64,000 nt of DNA from Rhizobium sp. PP-CC-3A-592. GTDB taxonomy: Bacteria > Pseudomonadota > Alphaproteobacteria > Rhizobiales > Rhizobiaceae. Both the position numbers and the translations under genes were made by a program. The DNA lies in the NCBI RefSeq assembly GCF_003217095.1, contig NZ_QJSR01000002.1, positions 806,001-870,000 of the forward strand, read 5' to 3'. A model generated the notes under the pieces. That model worked only from the letters and a program-made list of their open reading frames with translations. It did not search any database and was not told the origin of the DNA. Positions 26,693-35,550 of this stretch are shown piece by piece (within the stretch, counting starts at the first letter, position 1; each line of letters opens with the position of its first letter).

Positions 26693-27397
26693 ATGGATGC
26701 CCGCCACATGAAGATCAAGGCCGCCGAGGCGGCGCTCGCGCATGTCGAGGACGGCATGCGGCTCGGGATCGGCACCGGCTCGACGGCCGAAGAGTTCATT
26801 CGCCTGCTGGCCGAGAAGGTCGCGGACGGTTTTCGCATCGAGGGCGTTCCGACATCCGAGCGCACGGCGCGGCTGTGCCTCGACCTCGGCATTCCCCTGC
26901 GCTCGCTGGACGAGCTGCCGGAACTGGACCTGACGATCGACGGCGCCGACGAGGTCGATCCCAACCTCAACCTCATCAAGGGCGGCGGCGGGGCGCTCCT
27001 GCGGGAGAAGATCGTGGCATCCTCCTCGGCGCGGATGATCGTCATTGCCGACGAGAGCAAGGTCGTCGACACGCTCGGCGCCTTCAAGCTGCCGATCGAG
27101 ATCAACCCTTTCGGGCAGAAGGCGACGCTGATCGCCATCGAGAAAACCGCCGCGCGGCTGGGGCTTACAGGCGATCTCACCTTGCGCAGTTCCGGCGACG
27201 GGCTGTTCGAGACGGACGGTGGACATCTGATCGTGGATGCATCTTTTGGCCGCATTCCTGATGCAGATGCGCTGGCGCGCGAGCTGAACGGACTTCCGGG
27301 CGTGGTCGAGCACGGCCTCTTCATCGGCATGGCTTCTCTGGCGATCATCGCCGGCGAGGCGGGTGCCAGGGTTATGACGAGCGCACGATCGACCTGA
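26693..27397 (+). CDS. rpiA: Ribose-5-phosphate isomerase A
   Basis: 234 aa pentose-phosphate enzyme (ribose 5-phosphate to ribulose 5-phosphate). Family motifs: [39 protein letters not shown] and the C-terminal [13 protein letters not shown] at 26693 follows GGGAGAC; an ATG five codons later is possible. About 230 bases separate it from the divergent gph start. Confidence 0.97.
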   Translation: MDARHMKIKAAEAALAHVEDGMRLGIGTGSTAEEFIRLLAEKVADGFRIEGVPTSERTARLCLDLGIPLRSLDELPELDLTIDGADEVDPNLNLIKGGGGALLREKIVASSSARMIVIADESKVVDTLGAFKLPIEINPFGQKATLIAIEKTAARLGLTGDLTLRSSGDGLFETDGGHLIVDASFGRIPDADALARELNGLPGVVEHGLFIGMASLAIIAGEAGARVMTSARST

Positions 27398-27465
27398 TCC
27401 CTCTTCCCATTTACCGGACGCGTCGAACCGGCGCGACGCCCAAGAACACACAGGAGCTTTTTCGC

Positions 27466-28020
27466 ATGAACAGATTTGCAGGCCGGGTCCGCGTCTTGAC
27501 CGCCTTCGTCCTTCTCGCCACCACGGCACCGGCAGCCTTTGCGCAGGACGTGACGGAAGACCACCTGAAGGCCGCGCGCGCCGCCATCTCCGCCATCGGT
27601 GCCACCGACAATTTCGACAACATCCTGCCGAACCTCGCCGAGCGCCTGAAGGCCAACCTGATCCAGTCCTCGCCGAACTATCAGGACCTGATCTCCTCGA
27701 CCATCGACGCCAAGGCGCTGGAACTGGCCGGCCGCCGCGCCGATCTGGAGCGGGAAGCCGCGACCATCTATGCCAAGACCTTCACCGTGGAACAGCTGAA
27801 CGCCATCAGCGCCTTCTACCAGTCGGAAGCCGGCAAGAAGCTGCTGAACGACGGCCCGATCGCGTCGCGGGAAATGCTGAAGGCGGCCGACATCTGGGCG
27901 GCCGGCGTTTCGCGCGACCTGAACGCGGAAGCCACCAAGGCGCTGCAGGCAACGCTTGCCCCGCCGGCTGACGCCGCCGGCCAGGCCCCGACGGCACCCG
28001 CACCCGCACCAGCCCCCTGA
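27466..28020 (+). CDS. DUF2059 family exported protein
   Basis: 184 aa. A signal peptide (residues 1-26, ending AAFAQ) is followed by a helical DUF2059 domain, seen in MLNDGPIASREMLKA-like and FTVEQLNAISAFYQSEAGKKLL segments. The C-terminal 25 residues are a Pro/Ala tail (PTAPAPAPAP). It is probably periplasmic; function unknown. It follows rpiA after 68 bases and ends at a strong terminator. AGGAG lies upstream of the ATG. Confidence 0.88.
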   Translation: MNRFAGRVRVLTAFVLLATTAPAAFAQDVTEDHLKAARAAISAIGATDNFDNILPNLAERLKANLIQSSPNYQDLISSTIDAKALELAGRRADLEREAATIYAKTFTVEQLNAISAFYQSEAGKKLLNDGPIASREMLKAADIWAAGVSRDLNAEATKALQATLAPPADAAGQAPTAPAPAPAP

Positions 28021-28054
28021 GGCTCGTCGCCCGATCGTCCTGACGACGTCTTCG

Positions 28055-28086
28055 AGCCCTCCGGACCTTCCGGGGGGCTTTTCTTT
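28055..28086 (+). terminator. Rho-independent terminator after the DUF2059 gene
   Basis: An 11-bp stem AGCCCTCCGGA (28055-28065) / TCCGGGGGGCT (28069-28079, one G-T pair) with a 3-base loop is followed by TTTTCTTTT. Confidence 0.9.
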
Positions 28087-28191
28087 TGTCGGCCCGGCGC
28101 CCTATATCATGGGTATGCCAACGGGCAGCGCCGGACGTGACCGCGCCGCGCCCATGCGCATCTAAAATCTTCTCGGTCCCCGGAGCCTTCC

Positions 28192-29580
28192 ATGACATCT
28201 TACGATTATGATCTCTTCGTCATCGGCGGCGGGTCCGGCGGGGTGCGCAGCGGCCGCGTTGCGGCGTCGCTCGGCAAGAAGGTCGCGATCGCCGAGGAAT
28301 TCCGCTATGGCGGCACCTGCGTCATCCGCGGCTGCGTGCCGAAGAAGCTCTACGTCTATGCCTCGGCGTTCTCGACCGATTTCAAGGATGCCGAAGGCTT
28401 CGGCTGGACGGTCGGGGAGACATCCTTCGACTGGCACAAACTGGTGGCGGCCAAGGAAGCCGAGATCACCCGGCTGGAAGGGCTCTACCAGAAGGGGCTC
28501 GCCAACGCCGGCGCGGATATTTTTCACACGCGAGCGGAGCTGGTCGGGCCGAACAGCGTCAAGCTGATCTCGACCGGCCGGATCGTGACCGCGGAGCGGA
28601 TCGTGATCGCGGTCGGCGGACGTCCGGCCCCGCACGCGGCGCTGCCGGACCATGAGCTGACGATCACCTCCAACGAGGTGTTCGACCTGCCCGAACTGCC
28701 GAAATCCATCCTGATTGCCGGCGGCGGCTATATCGCCGTGGAGTTCGCCAACATCATGCACGGGCTCGGCGTCGAGACGACGCTGATCTATCGCGGCAAG
28801 CAGATCCTGTCGCGGTTCGACAAGGACATGCGCGAGGGCCTGCAGAAGGCCATGACCGACAAGGGCATCCATATCCTCTGCGAGGACATCATCGAGACCA
28901 TTTCGGATGCGCCAAGCGGTGGGCGGCTGGTGACGACGCTGAAAGGCGAGATCCTGACGGTGGATCAGGTGATGCTGGCGCTCGGCCGCGTGCCCAACAC
29001 GGAAGGCCTCGGGCTGGAGGCTGCGGGCGTGAAGACCGACCATCAGGGGGCGATCGTCGTGGACGCGTTCTCGCGCACCAGCGCCCCGGGCGTCTATGCG
29101 CTGGGGGACGTGACCAACCGCGTGCAACTGACGCCGGTCGCCATCCATGAGGCCATGTGCTTCATCGAGACCGAGTACAAGGGCAACCCGACCTCGCCCG
29201 ACCACGAGCTGATCGCCACGGCCGTGTTCTCCCAGCCGGAAATCGGCACTGTGGGCCTGTCGGAGGACGAGGCGGCGCGCACGCTGTCGGACGTCGAGAT
29301 CTACCGGACGGAGTTTCGGCCGATGCGCGCGACGCTGTCGGGCCGCTCCGAGAAGACGATCATGAAGCTGGTCGTGAATGCGGAGAACCGCAAGGTGGTC
29401 GGCGCGCATATTCTGGGCCCGAGCGCCGGTGAGATGGCGCAGCTTCTGGGCGTCTCGCTGAAGGCCGGCGTCACCAAGGACGATTTCGACCGGACGATGG
29501 CGGTGCATCCCACCGCATCGGAAGAGCTGGTGACGATGTATGCGCCGAGCTACCGGCTCCGCAACGGCGAGCGGGTGTAG
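28192..29580 (+). CDS. gor: Glutathione-disulfide reductase
   Basis: 462 aa FAD and NADPH-dependent disulfide reductase that keeps glutathione reduced in the cytosol. N-terminal FAD-binding GGGSGGVRSGRVAASLG, redox-active disulfide GGTCVIRGCVPKK, NADPH-binding GGGYIAVEFANIMHGLG, and the C-terminal dimer-interface HPTASEELVTMY with the catalytic His-Glu. Start at ATG 28192 with GGAG just upstream. The 3' end overlaps a small opposite-strand gene by 31 bases. Confidence 0.96.
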   Translation: MTSYDYDLFVIGGGSGGVRSGRVAASLGKKVAIAEEFRYGGTCVIRGCVPKKLYVYASAFSTDFKDAEGFGWTVGETSFDWHKLVAAKEAEITRLEGLYQKGLANAGADIFHTRAELVGPNSVKLISTGRIVTAERIVIAVGGRPAPHAALPDHELTITSNEVFDLPELPKSILIAGGGYIAVEFANIMHGLGVETTLIYRGKQILSRFDKDMREGLQKAMTDKGIHILCEDIIETISDAPSGGRLVTTLKGEILTVDQVMLALGRVPNTEGLGLEAAGVKTDHQGAIVVDAFSRTSAPGVYALGDVTNRVQLTPVAIHEAMCFIETEYKGNPTSPDHELIATAVFSQPEIGTVGLSEDEAARTLSDVEIYRTEFRPMRATLSGRSEKTIMKLVVNAENRKVVGAHILGPSAGEMAQLLGVSLKAGVTKDDFDRTMAVHPTASEELVTMYAPSYRLRNGERV

Positions 29581-29783
29581 AGCCCGATCGGCTTCGCCCG
29601 GCGTACCGGCTTCGATGGTCGGGAGCGATGCCGGGTGAGGGCCGCAAGAAGCGGCACGATCCAGCGCAGGCCATCCCAGGCGGTGTCGTCGAGCGGATCG
29701 GCGAAGGCGTCGGTCGTCCGTTTGCCGTACGCTCTGGTGTTTCGACGGCCTGTCAGGGCGAGGATCAGAAGCTGGTCGCGCAT
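29550..29783 (-). CDS. Small hypothetical basic protein
   Basis: 77 aa, starting MRDQLLILALTGRRNTRAYG. It has no family I recognise: a short hydrophobic N-terminus, an acidic middle (TTDAFADPLDDTAWDG), a hydrophobic stretch (GLRWIVPLLAALT) and a very basic C-terminus. The case for a real gene is the strong AAGGAGAG ribosome-binding site at good spacing before ATG 29783 on the minus strand and its placement in an otherwise empty gap. Its 3' end overlaps gor by 31 bases. The remaining 178 bases to the LysR gene show no other feature. Confidence 0.45.
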   Translation of the reverse strand: MRDQLLILALTGRRNTRAYGKRTTDAFADPLDDTAWDGLRWIVPLLAALTRHRSRPSKPVRRAKPIGLYTRSPLRSR

Positions 29784-29961
29784 GGGGCTCTCCTTCTCAA
29801 GGTGCGTGATCGGGAGATAGCCGTCGGCCACGCGCGATCGTAGACGCGGGAATGAAAGGGGCGTTTCATTCTTGCAGGGAGGCCGCCTTTCGTCTTGGTG
29901 CTATAAGCGCACGATAGCGGGGCTCGGGCGGGGATGGTCACGCGCGCAACGGGGACGGACG

Positions 29962-30822
29962 ATGGACGAGACGGCCTGGGACGAACTGCAACTCTTCCTG
30001 CATGTGGCGATGGCGGGTGGCCTGAGCGCCGCCGCCGTGCGCACGGGCCTCAGCGCGCCGACGATCGGGCGGCGGATCCTGGCGCTGGAGAAGTCGCTCG
30101 GCCGGTCGCTGTTCGAGCGCAGCCAGCAGGGCTACCGGCTTGCGCATGACGGCGAGATCCTGCTCGACCATGTCCGCGCCATGCAGGCGGCAGCCGACGG
30201 CATCGCCGGCTGGCGGTTCGAGTTTCCGATCGTGACGCTGGCCGGCGACAGCTGGATGGCCGGGTTCATGGCCGACCATATCGATGTGCTGCGGGGCCCG
30301 TCGGATCGCTTCCAGCTCTGCTGCCGGGACACGACCGAGGAACTGGCCTTTCGCGGCGTGGATGTCAGCCTGCTTCCCAAGGCGCCGGCCGGCGGCAATG
30401 TCGCGGCCTTGCGATCGATCGGCATGCGCTATGCCGTCTATGCCGCGCGGCAGGCGCCGGCGGAGACGCGGGGGCGATGGATCTCGATGTCCACGGATAC
30501 GGCGCGACGGGCGCCGGAGCGCTGGGTCTTCGAGAACCATGAGGCCGACATCCACACCTGGACGACGAGCTTCGACCTTCTTCACCGGCTGGTGCGCAAT
30601 GGGGCGGGGCGTAGCCTGATGCCGGTCTTCGTGGGGGATGCCGATCCGGAACTGGAGCGGATCGGCGAACCCGTCGCAGCGCTCGATCATGCGCTCCATA
30701 TCGTTAGCCACGACGACGAGCGGCATCGCCCCGAGGTGCGGCTGGTGATCGAGCGTCTGGCGGCGCTGCTCAAAGCCAAGGCAGGCCTGTTTTCCGGGCA
30801 ATCCGTCATGGCGCCGGCCTGA
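29962..30822 (+). CDS. LysR family transcriptional regulator
   Basis: 286 aa. An N-terminal winged helix-turn-helix (ELQLFLHVAMAGGLSAAAVRTG, SAPTIGRRILALEKSLGRSLFER) is followed by a co-inducer domain that is shorter than usual. The start ATG 29962 was chosen because the HTH begins 8 residues later. The target is unknown; the neighbours are gor and a DAHP synthase, with no divergent partner in the classical arrangement except the small gene at 29550-29783, whose start lies 178 bases away. Confidence 0.88.
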   Translation: MDETAWDELQLFLHVAMAGGLSAAAVRTGLSAPTIGRRILALEKSLGRSLFERSQQGYRLAHDGEILLDHVRAMQAAADGIAGWRFEFPIVTLAGDSWMAGFMADHIDVLRGPSDRFQLCCRDTTEELAFRGVDVSLLPKAPAGGNVAALRSIGMRYAVYAARQAPAETRGRWISMSTDTARRAPERWVFENHEADIHTWTTSFDLLHRLVRNGAGRSLMPVFVGDADPELERIGEPVAALDHALHIVSHDDERHRPEVRLVIERLAALLKAKAGLFSGQSVMAPA

Positions 30823-30919
30823 GCGTCAGGCACGGCGAACGCCGGGGCGGCCGCGGCCGACAGGGCCGGCGACGGGCTTTGCAAGCGGCATCTTAACGTC
30901 TATAAGCCCGCATCGAAGA

Positions 30920-30969
30920 GGGCGCCGGAGGAGGCGCCCCGTGCGACGAGGCCCGCCGATTGAGGCGGG
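30920..30969 (+). promoter_or_regulatory. Two tandem hairpins in the aroG leader
   Basis: GGGCGCC (30920-30926)/GGCGCCC (30933-30939) with a GGAGGA loop is followed by CCCGCC (30952-30957)/GGCGGG (30964-30969) with a GATTGA loop. They end 19 bases before the DAHP synthase start. They could be a leader RNA for aromatic-pathway control or a terminator of the LysR gene (no T-run). Confidence 0.4.
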
Positions 30970-30988
30970 ACCGTGAAAGGCGATCGAG

Positions 30989-32368
30989 ATGGCACAGAAC
31001 TGGACACCGACCAGCTGGAGGCAGAAGCCTATCAGCCAAGTTCCCGACTTCCCGGATGCATCCGTCCTGGCGGCGACCGAGGCGCAGCTTGCGACCTATC
31101 CGCCGCTCGTCTTTGCCGGTGAAGCGCGCAACCTGAAGAAGGCGCTTGCCAATGTTTCCGAAGGCCGCGGCTTCCTGCTGCAGGGCGGCGACTGCGCCGA
31201 GAGCTTTGCCGAGCACGGCGCCGACACGATCCGCGACTTCTTCCGCGCCTTCCTGCAGATGGCCGTGGTATTGACGTTCGGCGCGCAGCAGCCGGTCGTC
31301 AAGGTCGGCCGTATCGCCGGTCAGTTCGCCAAGCCCCGCTCGTCCAACATCGAGCGGCAGGGCGACATCGAACTTGCCAGCTATCGCGGCGACATCATCA
31401 ACGGCATCGACTTCACGCCCGAGTCGCGCATTCCGAACCCGGAGCGCCAGATCATGGCCTACCGCCAGTCGGCCGCGACCCTGAACCTGCTGCGCGCCTT
31501 CGCGATGGGCGGTTACGCCAATCTCGACAATGTGCACCAGTGGATGCTGGGCTTCGTCAAGGACAGCCCGCAGGCCGAGCGCTACCGCAAGCTCGCCGAC
31601 CGGATTTCCGAAACGATGGACTTCATGAAGGCCATCGGCATCACGCCGGAGACGAACCCGTCGCTGCGCGAGACCGATTTCTTCACCAGCCACGAGGCCC
31701 TGCTGCTCGGCTACGAACAGGCGCTGACCCGCGTCGATTCGACCTCGGGCGACTGGTATGCGACGTCGGGCCACATGATCTGGATCGGCGACCGCACGCG
31801 CCAGCCGGACCATGCCCATGTCGAATATTGCCGCGGGATCAAGAACCCGATCGGCCTGAAGTGCGGTCCGTCGATGACGGCCGACGGGCTGATCGAACTG
31901 ATCGATATCCTCAACCCTGCCAACGAGGCCGGCCGGTTGACGCTGATCTGCCGCTTCGGCCACGACAAGGTTGCCGAGCATCTGCCGCGGCTCATCCGCG
32001 CCGTGCAGCGCGAAGGCAAGAAGGTCGTCTGGTCCTGCGACCCGATGCATGGCAACACGATCACGCTCAACAGCTACAAGACGCGGCCGTTCGAGCGGAT
32101 CTTGAGCGAGGTGGAAAGCTTCTTCCAGATCCACCGTGCCGAAGGCACGCATCCGGGCGGTATCCACATCGAGATGACCGGCAACGACGTGACGGAATGC
32201 ACGGGCGGTGCCCGGGCGCTCTCGGGTGCGGACCTTGGCGACCGTTACCACACCCATTGCGACCCGCGCCTCAACGCCGACCAGGCGCTGGAGCTGGCCT
32301 TCCTGCTCGCTGAGCGGATGAAGGGCGGACGCGACGAGAAGCGGATGCTCGTCAACGGCTGGGCGTAA
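30989..32368 (+). CDS. aroG: 3-deoxy-7-phosphoheptulonate synthase, class II
   Basis: 459 aa DAHP synthase of the plant-like class II (AroA-II) type, the first step of the shikimate pathway (PEP + erythrose 4-phosphate). Landmarks: [17 protein letters not shown] with the metal-binding Cys, [39 protein letters not shown] and [18 protein letters not shown]. Length typical. ATG at 30989 follows AAAGGCG. The gene symbol follows common rhizobial usage. Confidence 0.95.
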   Translation: MAQNWTPTSWRQKPISQVPDFPDASVLAATEAQLATYPPLVFAGEARNLKKALANVSEGRGFLLQGGDCAESFAEHGADTIRDFFRAFLQMAVVLTFGAQQPVVKVGRIAGQFAKPRSSNIERQGDIELASYRGDIINGIDFTPESRIPNPERQIMAYRQSAATLNLLRAFAMGGYANLDNVHQWMLGFVKDSPQAERYRKLADRISETMDFMKAIGITPETNPSLRETDFFTSHEALLLGYEQALTRVDSTSGDWYATSGHMIWIGDRTRQPDHAHVEYCRGIKNPIGLKCGPSMTADGLIELIDILNPANEAGRLTLICRFGHDKVAEHLPRLIRAVQREGKKVVWSCDPMHGNTITLNSYKTRPFERILSEVESFFQIHRAEGTHPGGIHIEMTGNDVTECTGGARALSGADLGDRYHTHCDPRLNADQALELAFLLAERMKGGRDEKRMLVNGWA

Positions 32369-32388
32369 GCGGCCGCAATCCTCTCCTC

Positions 32389-32474
32389 CGTCATGCTCGG
32401 GCTTGTTCCGAGCATCTGCAACCGATTGATGTGGTTGACGTCAGCAGATCCTCGGCACAAGGCCGAGGATGACG
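32389..32474. repeat. 86-bp palindromic mosaic repeat, family B, copy 2
   Basis: Same length and organisation as the copy at 11577-11662; left hairpin CGTCATGCTCGGGCTTGTTC with its complement, right hairpin CCTCGGCACAAGGCCGAGG, ending GATGACG. It sits 21 bases after the DAHP synthase stop, in the gap before the convergent DUF1003 gene. Confidence 0.88.
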
Positions 32475-32570
32475 TTTCACTGAAAGAGCTGTGTGTCAGC
32501 GGCTTGGGGCCGGAGAGCGATCTCTGGCCCTTTTGCTTTTTGGTTGCGGCTTCGGTTCGATGGACGAGCC

Positions 32571-33116
32571 TCAGTTGCGCCTGTTCTCGTAGGCTTCGAG
32601 CCGGTCGTGGAGGCGGGCGATGTTGGCCTGGAGGATGGCGATTTCCTTGAGGAGGACGTCGTCGATCTTGTGGTGCAGGGAGATCAGTTCGATCTCCGAC
32701 TTGAGGTTCACTTCATAGTCCTTCGAGGCATTCAGCCGGTCCTTGGCGGCCTCGCGGTTCTGCGACATCATGATGACCGGCGCCTGCAGGGCGGCGACCA
32801 TGGAGAGGACGAGATTGAGGAAGATGAAGGGGTAGGGATCGAAGGCTTCGCTCTGGGTGAGGAGGAGGGTGTTCACCAGCGCCCAGGCGGCCAGGAAGAC
32901 GAGAAAGCTGATGATGAAGGCCCAGGAGCCGCCGACGCGGGCGATCTGGTCGGCGAGGCGGTCGCCAAAACTCTGGCTCGCGACGAAGCTGGCATTGACG
33001 TCCTCCGACAGCGTCTGGCGTGCATGCGCTCTCCCGAGCACGCGGCGCTCGACCGCGCCGAGCGCTGCCGCCGGCTTGTTGAAGAGGCGGTGCGAGATAT
33101 CTTCGATGGTGGCCAT
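32571..33116 (-). CDS. DUF1003 membrane protein
   Basis: 181 aa. The DUF1003 core has two TM helices in a hairpin (SWAFIISFLVFLAAWALVNTLLL, then PFIFLNLVLSMVAALQAPVIMMSQNR) followed by a C-terminal coiled-coil-like helix (EIELISLHHKIDDVLLKEIAILQANIARLHDRLE). Function unknown. Start at 33116 (MATIEDISHRLF) was chosen over a longer frame that lacks conserved features; GGAG lies upstream. It is monocistronic and divergent from the chemoreceptor gene. Confidence 0.88.
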   Translation of the reverse strand: MATIEDISHRLFNKPAAALGAVERRVLGRAHARQTLSEDVNASFVASQSFGDRLADQIARVGGSWAFIISFLVFLAAWALVNTLLLTQSEAFDPYPFIFLNLVLSMVAALQAPVIMMSQNREAAKDRLNASKDYEVNLKSEIELISLHHKIDDVLLKEIAILQANIARLHDRLEAYENRRN

Positions 33117-33366
33117 GCGGGCTCCGGGGTCCTGAAACGCTCTATGAGAGCGATACCGCCCTGTTTTCGGCGAAACTGTGTCGTTTCGCGGCAGGGTGTA
33201 AAAGTGGGGCAAATGCGGAAGGTAAGTTAAGTCTTAGTTATTCGTTTCCGCGCTAAAAATGAAACCGCGCGATGTGCGAAACTCCCCTATGCGCCTTGCC
33301 GGACATCATGTCCTCCCGCTCCTTACCTGTCTTTGCGCGGTGATGCGCTTCACCGGAGTTTTTCGC

Positions 33367-35265
33367 ATGTCGTTTCAAAATCTTTCCATCCTGAAAAAGG
33401 TCGGGCTGGTCGTCCTCGTGATGGGACTGTCCTCTGCCGCCATCGCCGCCGTGGGCATACGGGGCATCGCAGCGCTGGAGGAGACGATGGTTTCCGTCGG
33501 TGCGCGCGAGGAGGTCGCCCGCGAGGCGATGGATCTGCGGGTCGACGTCATCTCGATCAGCCGCATGACCTACCAGCTGGCCGCGGAGCCCGCCAAGGCG
33601 GCGGATGTCCGCACCGAGGCCGCGCGGCGCCAGAGCGAGATGCTGGCGCGCCTGCCGAAGATCGAGGCTGCCGCCGACGCGACGCAGAAGGCCCAGATCA
33701 AGACGGTGGAAGAGAAGCTCACGTCCTATTTCGCCACGATCGATGCGATGGTGGACGCGGCAGCCGCACCCGGCGCCGACACCGCCTCCATGGCCGGGCC
33801 GCTCGGCCTGGCGCTCGATGCGCAGAAGGCGGTGACCGCTGCGGTCAAGGTTTACAGCACCTATTCCGGCGATGCGCTGGCGGCCGCCCGTGCCGAGGCC
33901 CTGCAAAGTTCGACCACGACCATGTTTGTTGCGATCGGCGCGGCCATTGCCGCCATCGCACTTGGCGGCTTCGTCAGCCTGCTCGTCGCACGCCGCGGTA
34001 TCGTGGCCCCGGTTCGCGAAATGACCGGCGTCATGCGCGAGCTGTCCGAGGGACGGCTGGATGTCGGCACGATGGACACCACGCGCCGCGACGAGATCGG
34101 CGAGATGGCGCGGGCGCTCGACGTCTTCCGCCGCAACGCCCTCGCCATGCGGGACATGAAGGCGCAGGAGGCGGCCCTGCAGGCGAGCAGCAGCGACCTC
34201 CAGTCGAGCATCGCCTCCGTCGTTGCCGCGGCTGTCGCCGGCGACTTCACGGCGCGCATCGATCGCGATTACGGATCGCCCGACCTCAACCGCTTTGCCG
34301 CCAGCGTCAATGAACTGGTCGGCAGCGTGGACCAGGCGATCGCCGAGCTTCGCCGCGTCATCGAGGCGCTGTCGCAGGCGGACCTGACGCAGAGCATGAA
34401 CGGTCGGTTCCAGGGCGCGTTCGGCGAACTGCAGGCCAATGTCAACGCGACGATGGTGACGCTGCGTTCCACCATGGAAAGCGTGCGCGGCGCGGGCTCG
34501 ACCATTTCGGAAAGCTCGGCGGAGCTGAGCGGGGCGGCGAACGACCTGTCGAAGCGCACCGAGCAGCAGGCCGCGGCGCTGGAAGAGACGGCGGCGGCCC
34601 TCGACGAGATCACCGCCACGGTTCGCACGGCCTCCATGCGGGCGAACGAAGCGCAGGACATGGTGCGCGAGACCAAGGCCAGCGCCGAACGGTCCGGCGC
34701 CATCGTGCGCAGCGCGGTCGATGCCATGGGACGGATCGAGGACTCCTCCAGCCGTATCGGGCAGATCATCGGCGTGATCGACGAGATCGCCTTCCAGACC
34801 AACCTGCTCGCGCTGAATGCCGGTGTGGAAGCGGCGCGCGCCGGGGAAGCCGGTCGCGGCTTTGCCGTCGTCGCGCAGGAAGTCCGCGAGCTTGCCCAGC
34901 GTTCGGCCAATGCCGCCAAGGAGATCAAGACGCTGATCAGCGCCTCGGCTTCGGAAGTCGAGGGCGGCGTGACGCTGGTGCGCTCCACCGGCACGGCGCT
35001 GCTGGAGATCGAGAAGCTGGTCAATCAGGTCAATGGTCATGTGGAGAGCATCGCCACGGCCTCGCGCGAGCAGGCCACGGCGCTGGGCGAGATCAACACC
35101 TCCGTCAACCACATGGACCAGATGACGCAGAAGAACGCCGCCATGGTGGAAGAGACGACGGCTGCCAGCGAGACCCTCGCCGACCAGAGCCGCCAGTTGC
35201 AACAGCTCCTCGCCCGCTTCCGCCTGGAGCAGGGGTATGAGGCCGGAGCCCGCCGCGCGGCGTGA
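33367..35265 (+). CDS. Methyl-accepting chemotaxis protein
   Basis: 632 aa transmembrane chemoreceptor. TM1 about residues 10-30, periplasmic four-helix-type sensor about 31-183, TM2 about 184-206, HAMP following ([26 protein letters not shown]), then a second HAMP-like segment ([24 protein letters not shown]) and the cytoplasmic signalling tip with [21 protein letters not shown] and [19 protein letters not shown]. The C-terminus lacks a CheR-tethering pentapeptide. ATG at 33367 has GGAG upstream. No che genes are nearby, so it is an orphan receptor; ligand unknown. Confidence 0.94.
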   Translation: MSFQNLSILKKVGLVVLVMGLSSAAIAAVGIRGIAALEETMVSVGAREEVAREAMDLRVDVISISRMTYQLAAEPAKAADVRTEAARRQSEMLARLPKIEAAADATQKAQIKTVEEKLTSYFATIDAMVDAAAAPGADTASMAGPLGLALDAQKAVTAAVKVYSTYSGDALAAARAEALQSSTTTMFVAIGAAIAAIALGGFVSLLVARRGIVAPVREMTGVMRELSEGRLDVGTMDTTRRDEIGEMARALDVFRRNALAMRDMKAQEAALQASSSDLQSSIASVVAAAVAGDFTARIDRDYGSPDLNRFAASVNELVGSVDQAIAELRRVIEALSQADLTQSMNGRFQGAFGELQANVNATMVTLRSTMESVRGAGSTISESSAELSGAANDLSKRTEQQAAALEETAAALDEITATVRTASMRANEAQDMVRETKASAERSGAIVRSAVDAMGRIEDSSSRIGQIIGVIDEIAFQTNLLALNAGVEAARAGEAGRGFAVVAQEVRELAQRSANAAKEIKTLISASASEVEGGVTLVRSTGTALLEIEKLVNQVNGHVESIATASREQATALGEINTSVNHMDQMTQKNAAMVEETTAASETLADQSRQLQQLLARFRLEQGYEAGARRAA

Positions 35266-35383
35266 GGTCTGGCGAGAGCCGACGGGATGAGAGGGGTGGG
35301 GCGTGATGTCCGCACCCCTTTTGCTTTTCGGGAAGGTCCCGCCTCGCGGAGCCGGCCAACCATCTGACGGAGGGCCTATCCAT

Positions 35384-35506
35384 CCTCCGTCATTCCGGGC
35401 TTGACCCGGAATCCAGCCAGCACACGTCTGCGGGCTGAAAAGACTCTTCCGACCTGACGGACGTCAGGTCGCTGGATCCCGGATCAAGTCCGGGATGCCG
35501 GGAGGG
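35384..35506. repeat. Mosaic palindromic repeat, family A, copy 3
   Basis: About 123 bp in the convergent gap between the chemoreceptor and LTA-synthase-like genes. Core orientation matches copy 2 (7396-7517). The left end starts CCTCCGTCATTCCGGGCTTG and the right arm ends in ATCAAGTCCGGGATGCCGGG, with one change that weakens the outer pairing. Confidence 0.85.
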
Positions 35507-35550
35507 AGGAAAAGCTCCGCGAAAACAGCGCCCGACGCCGGTCCCGCCGA

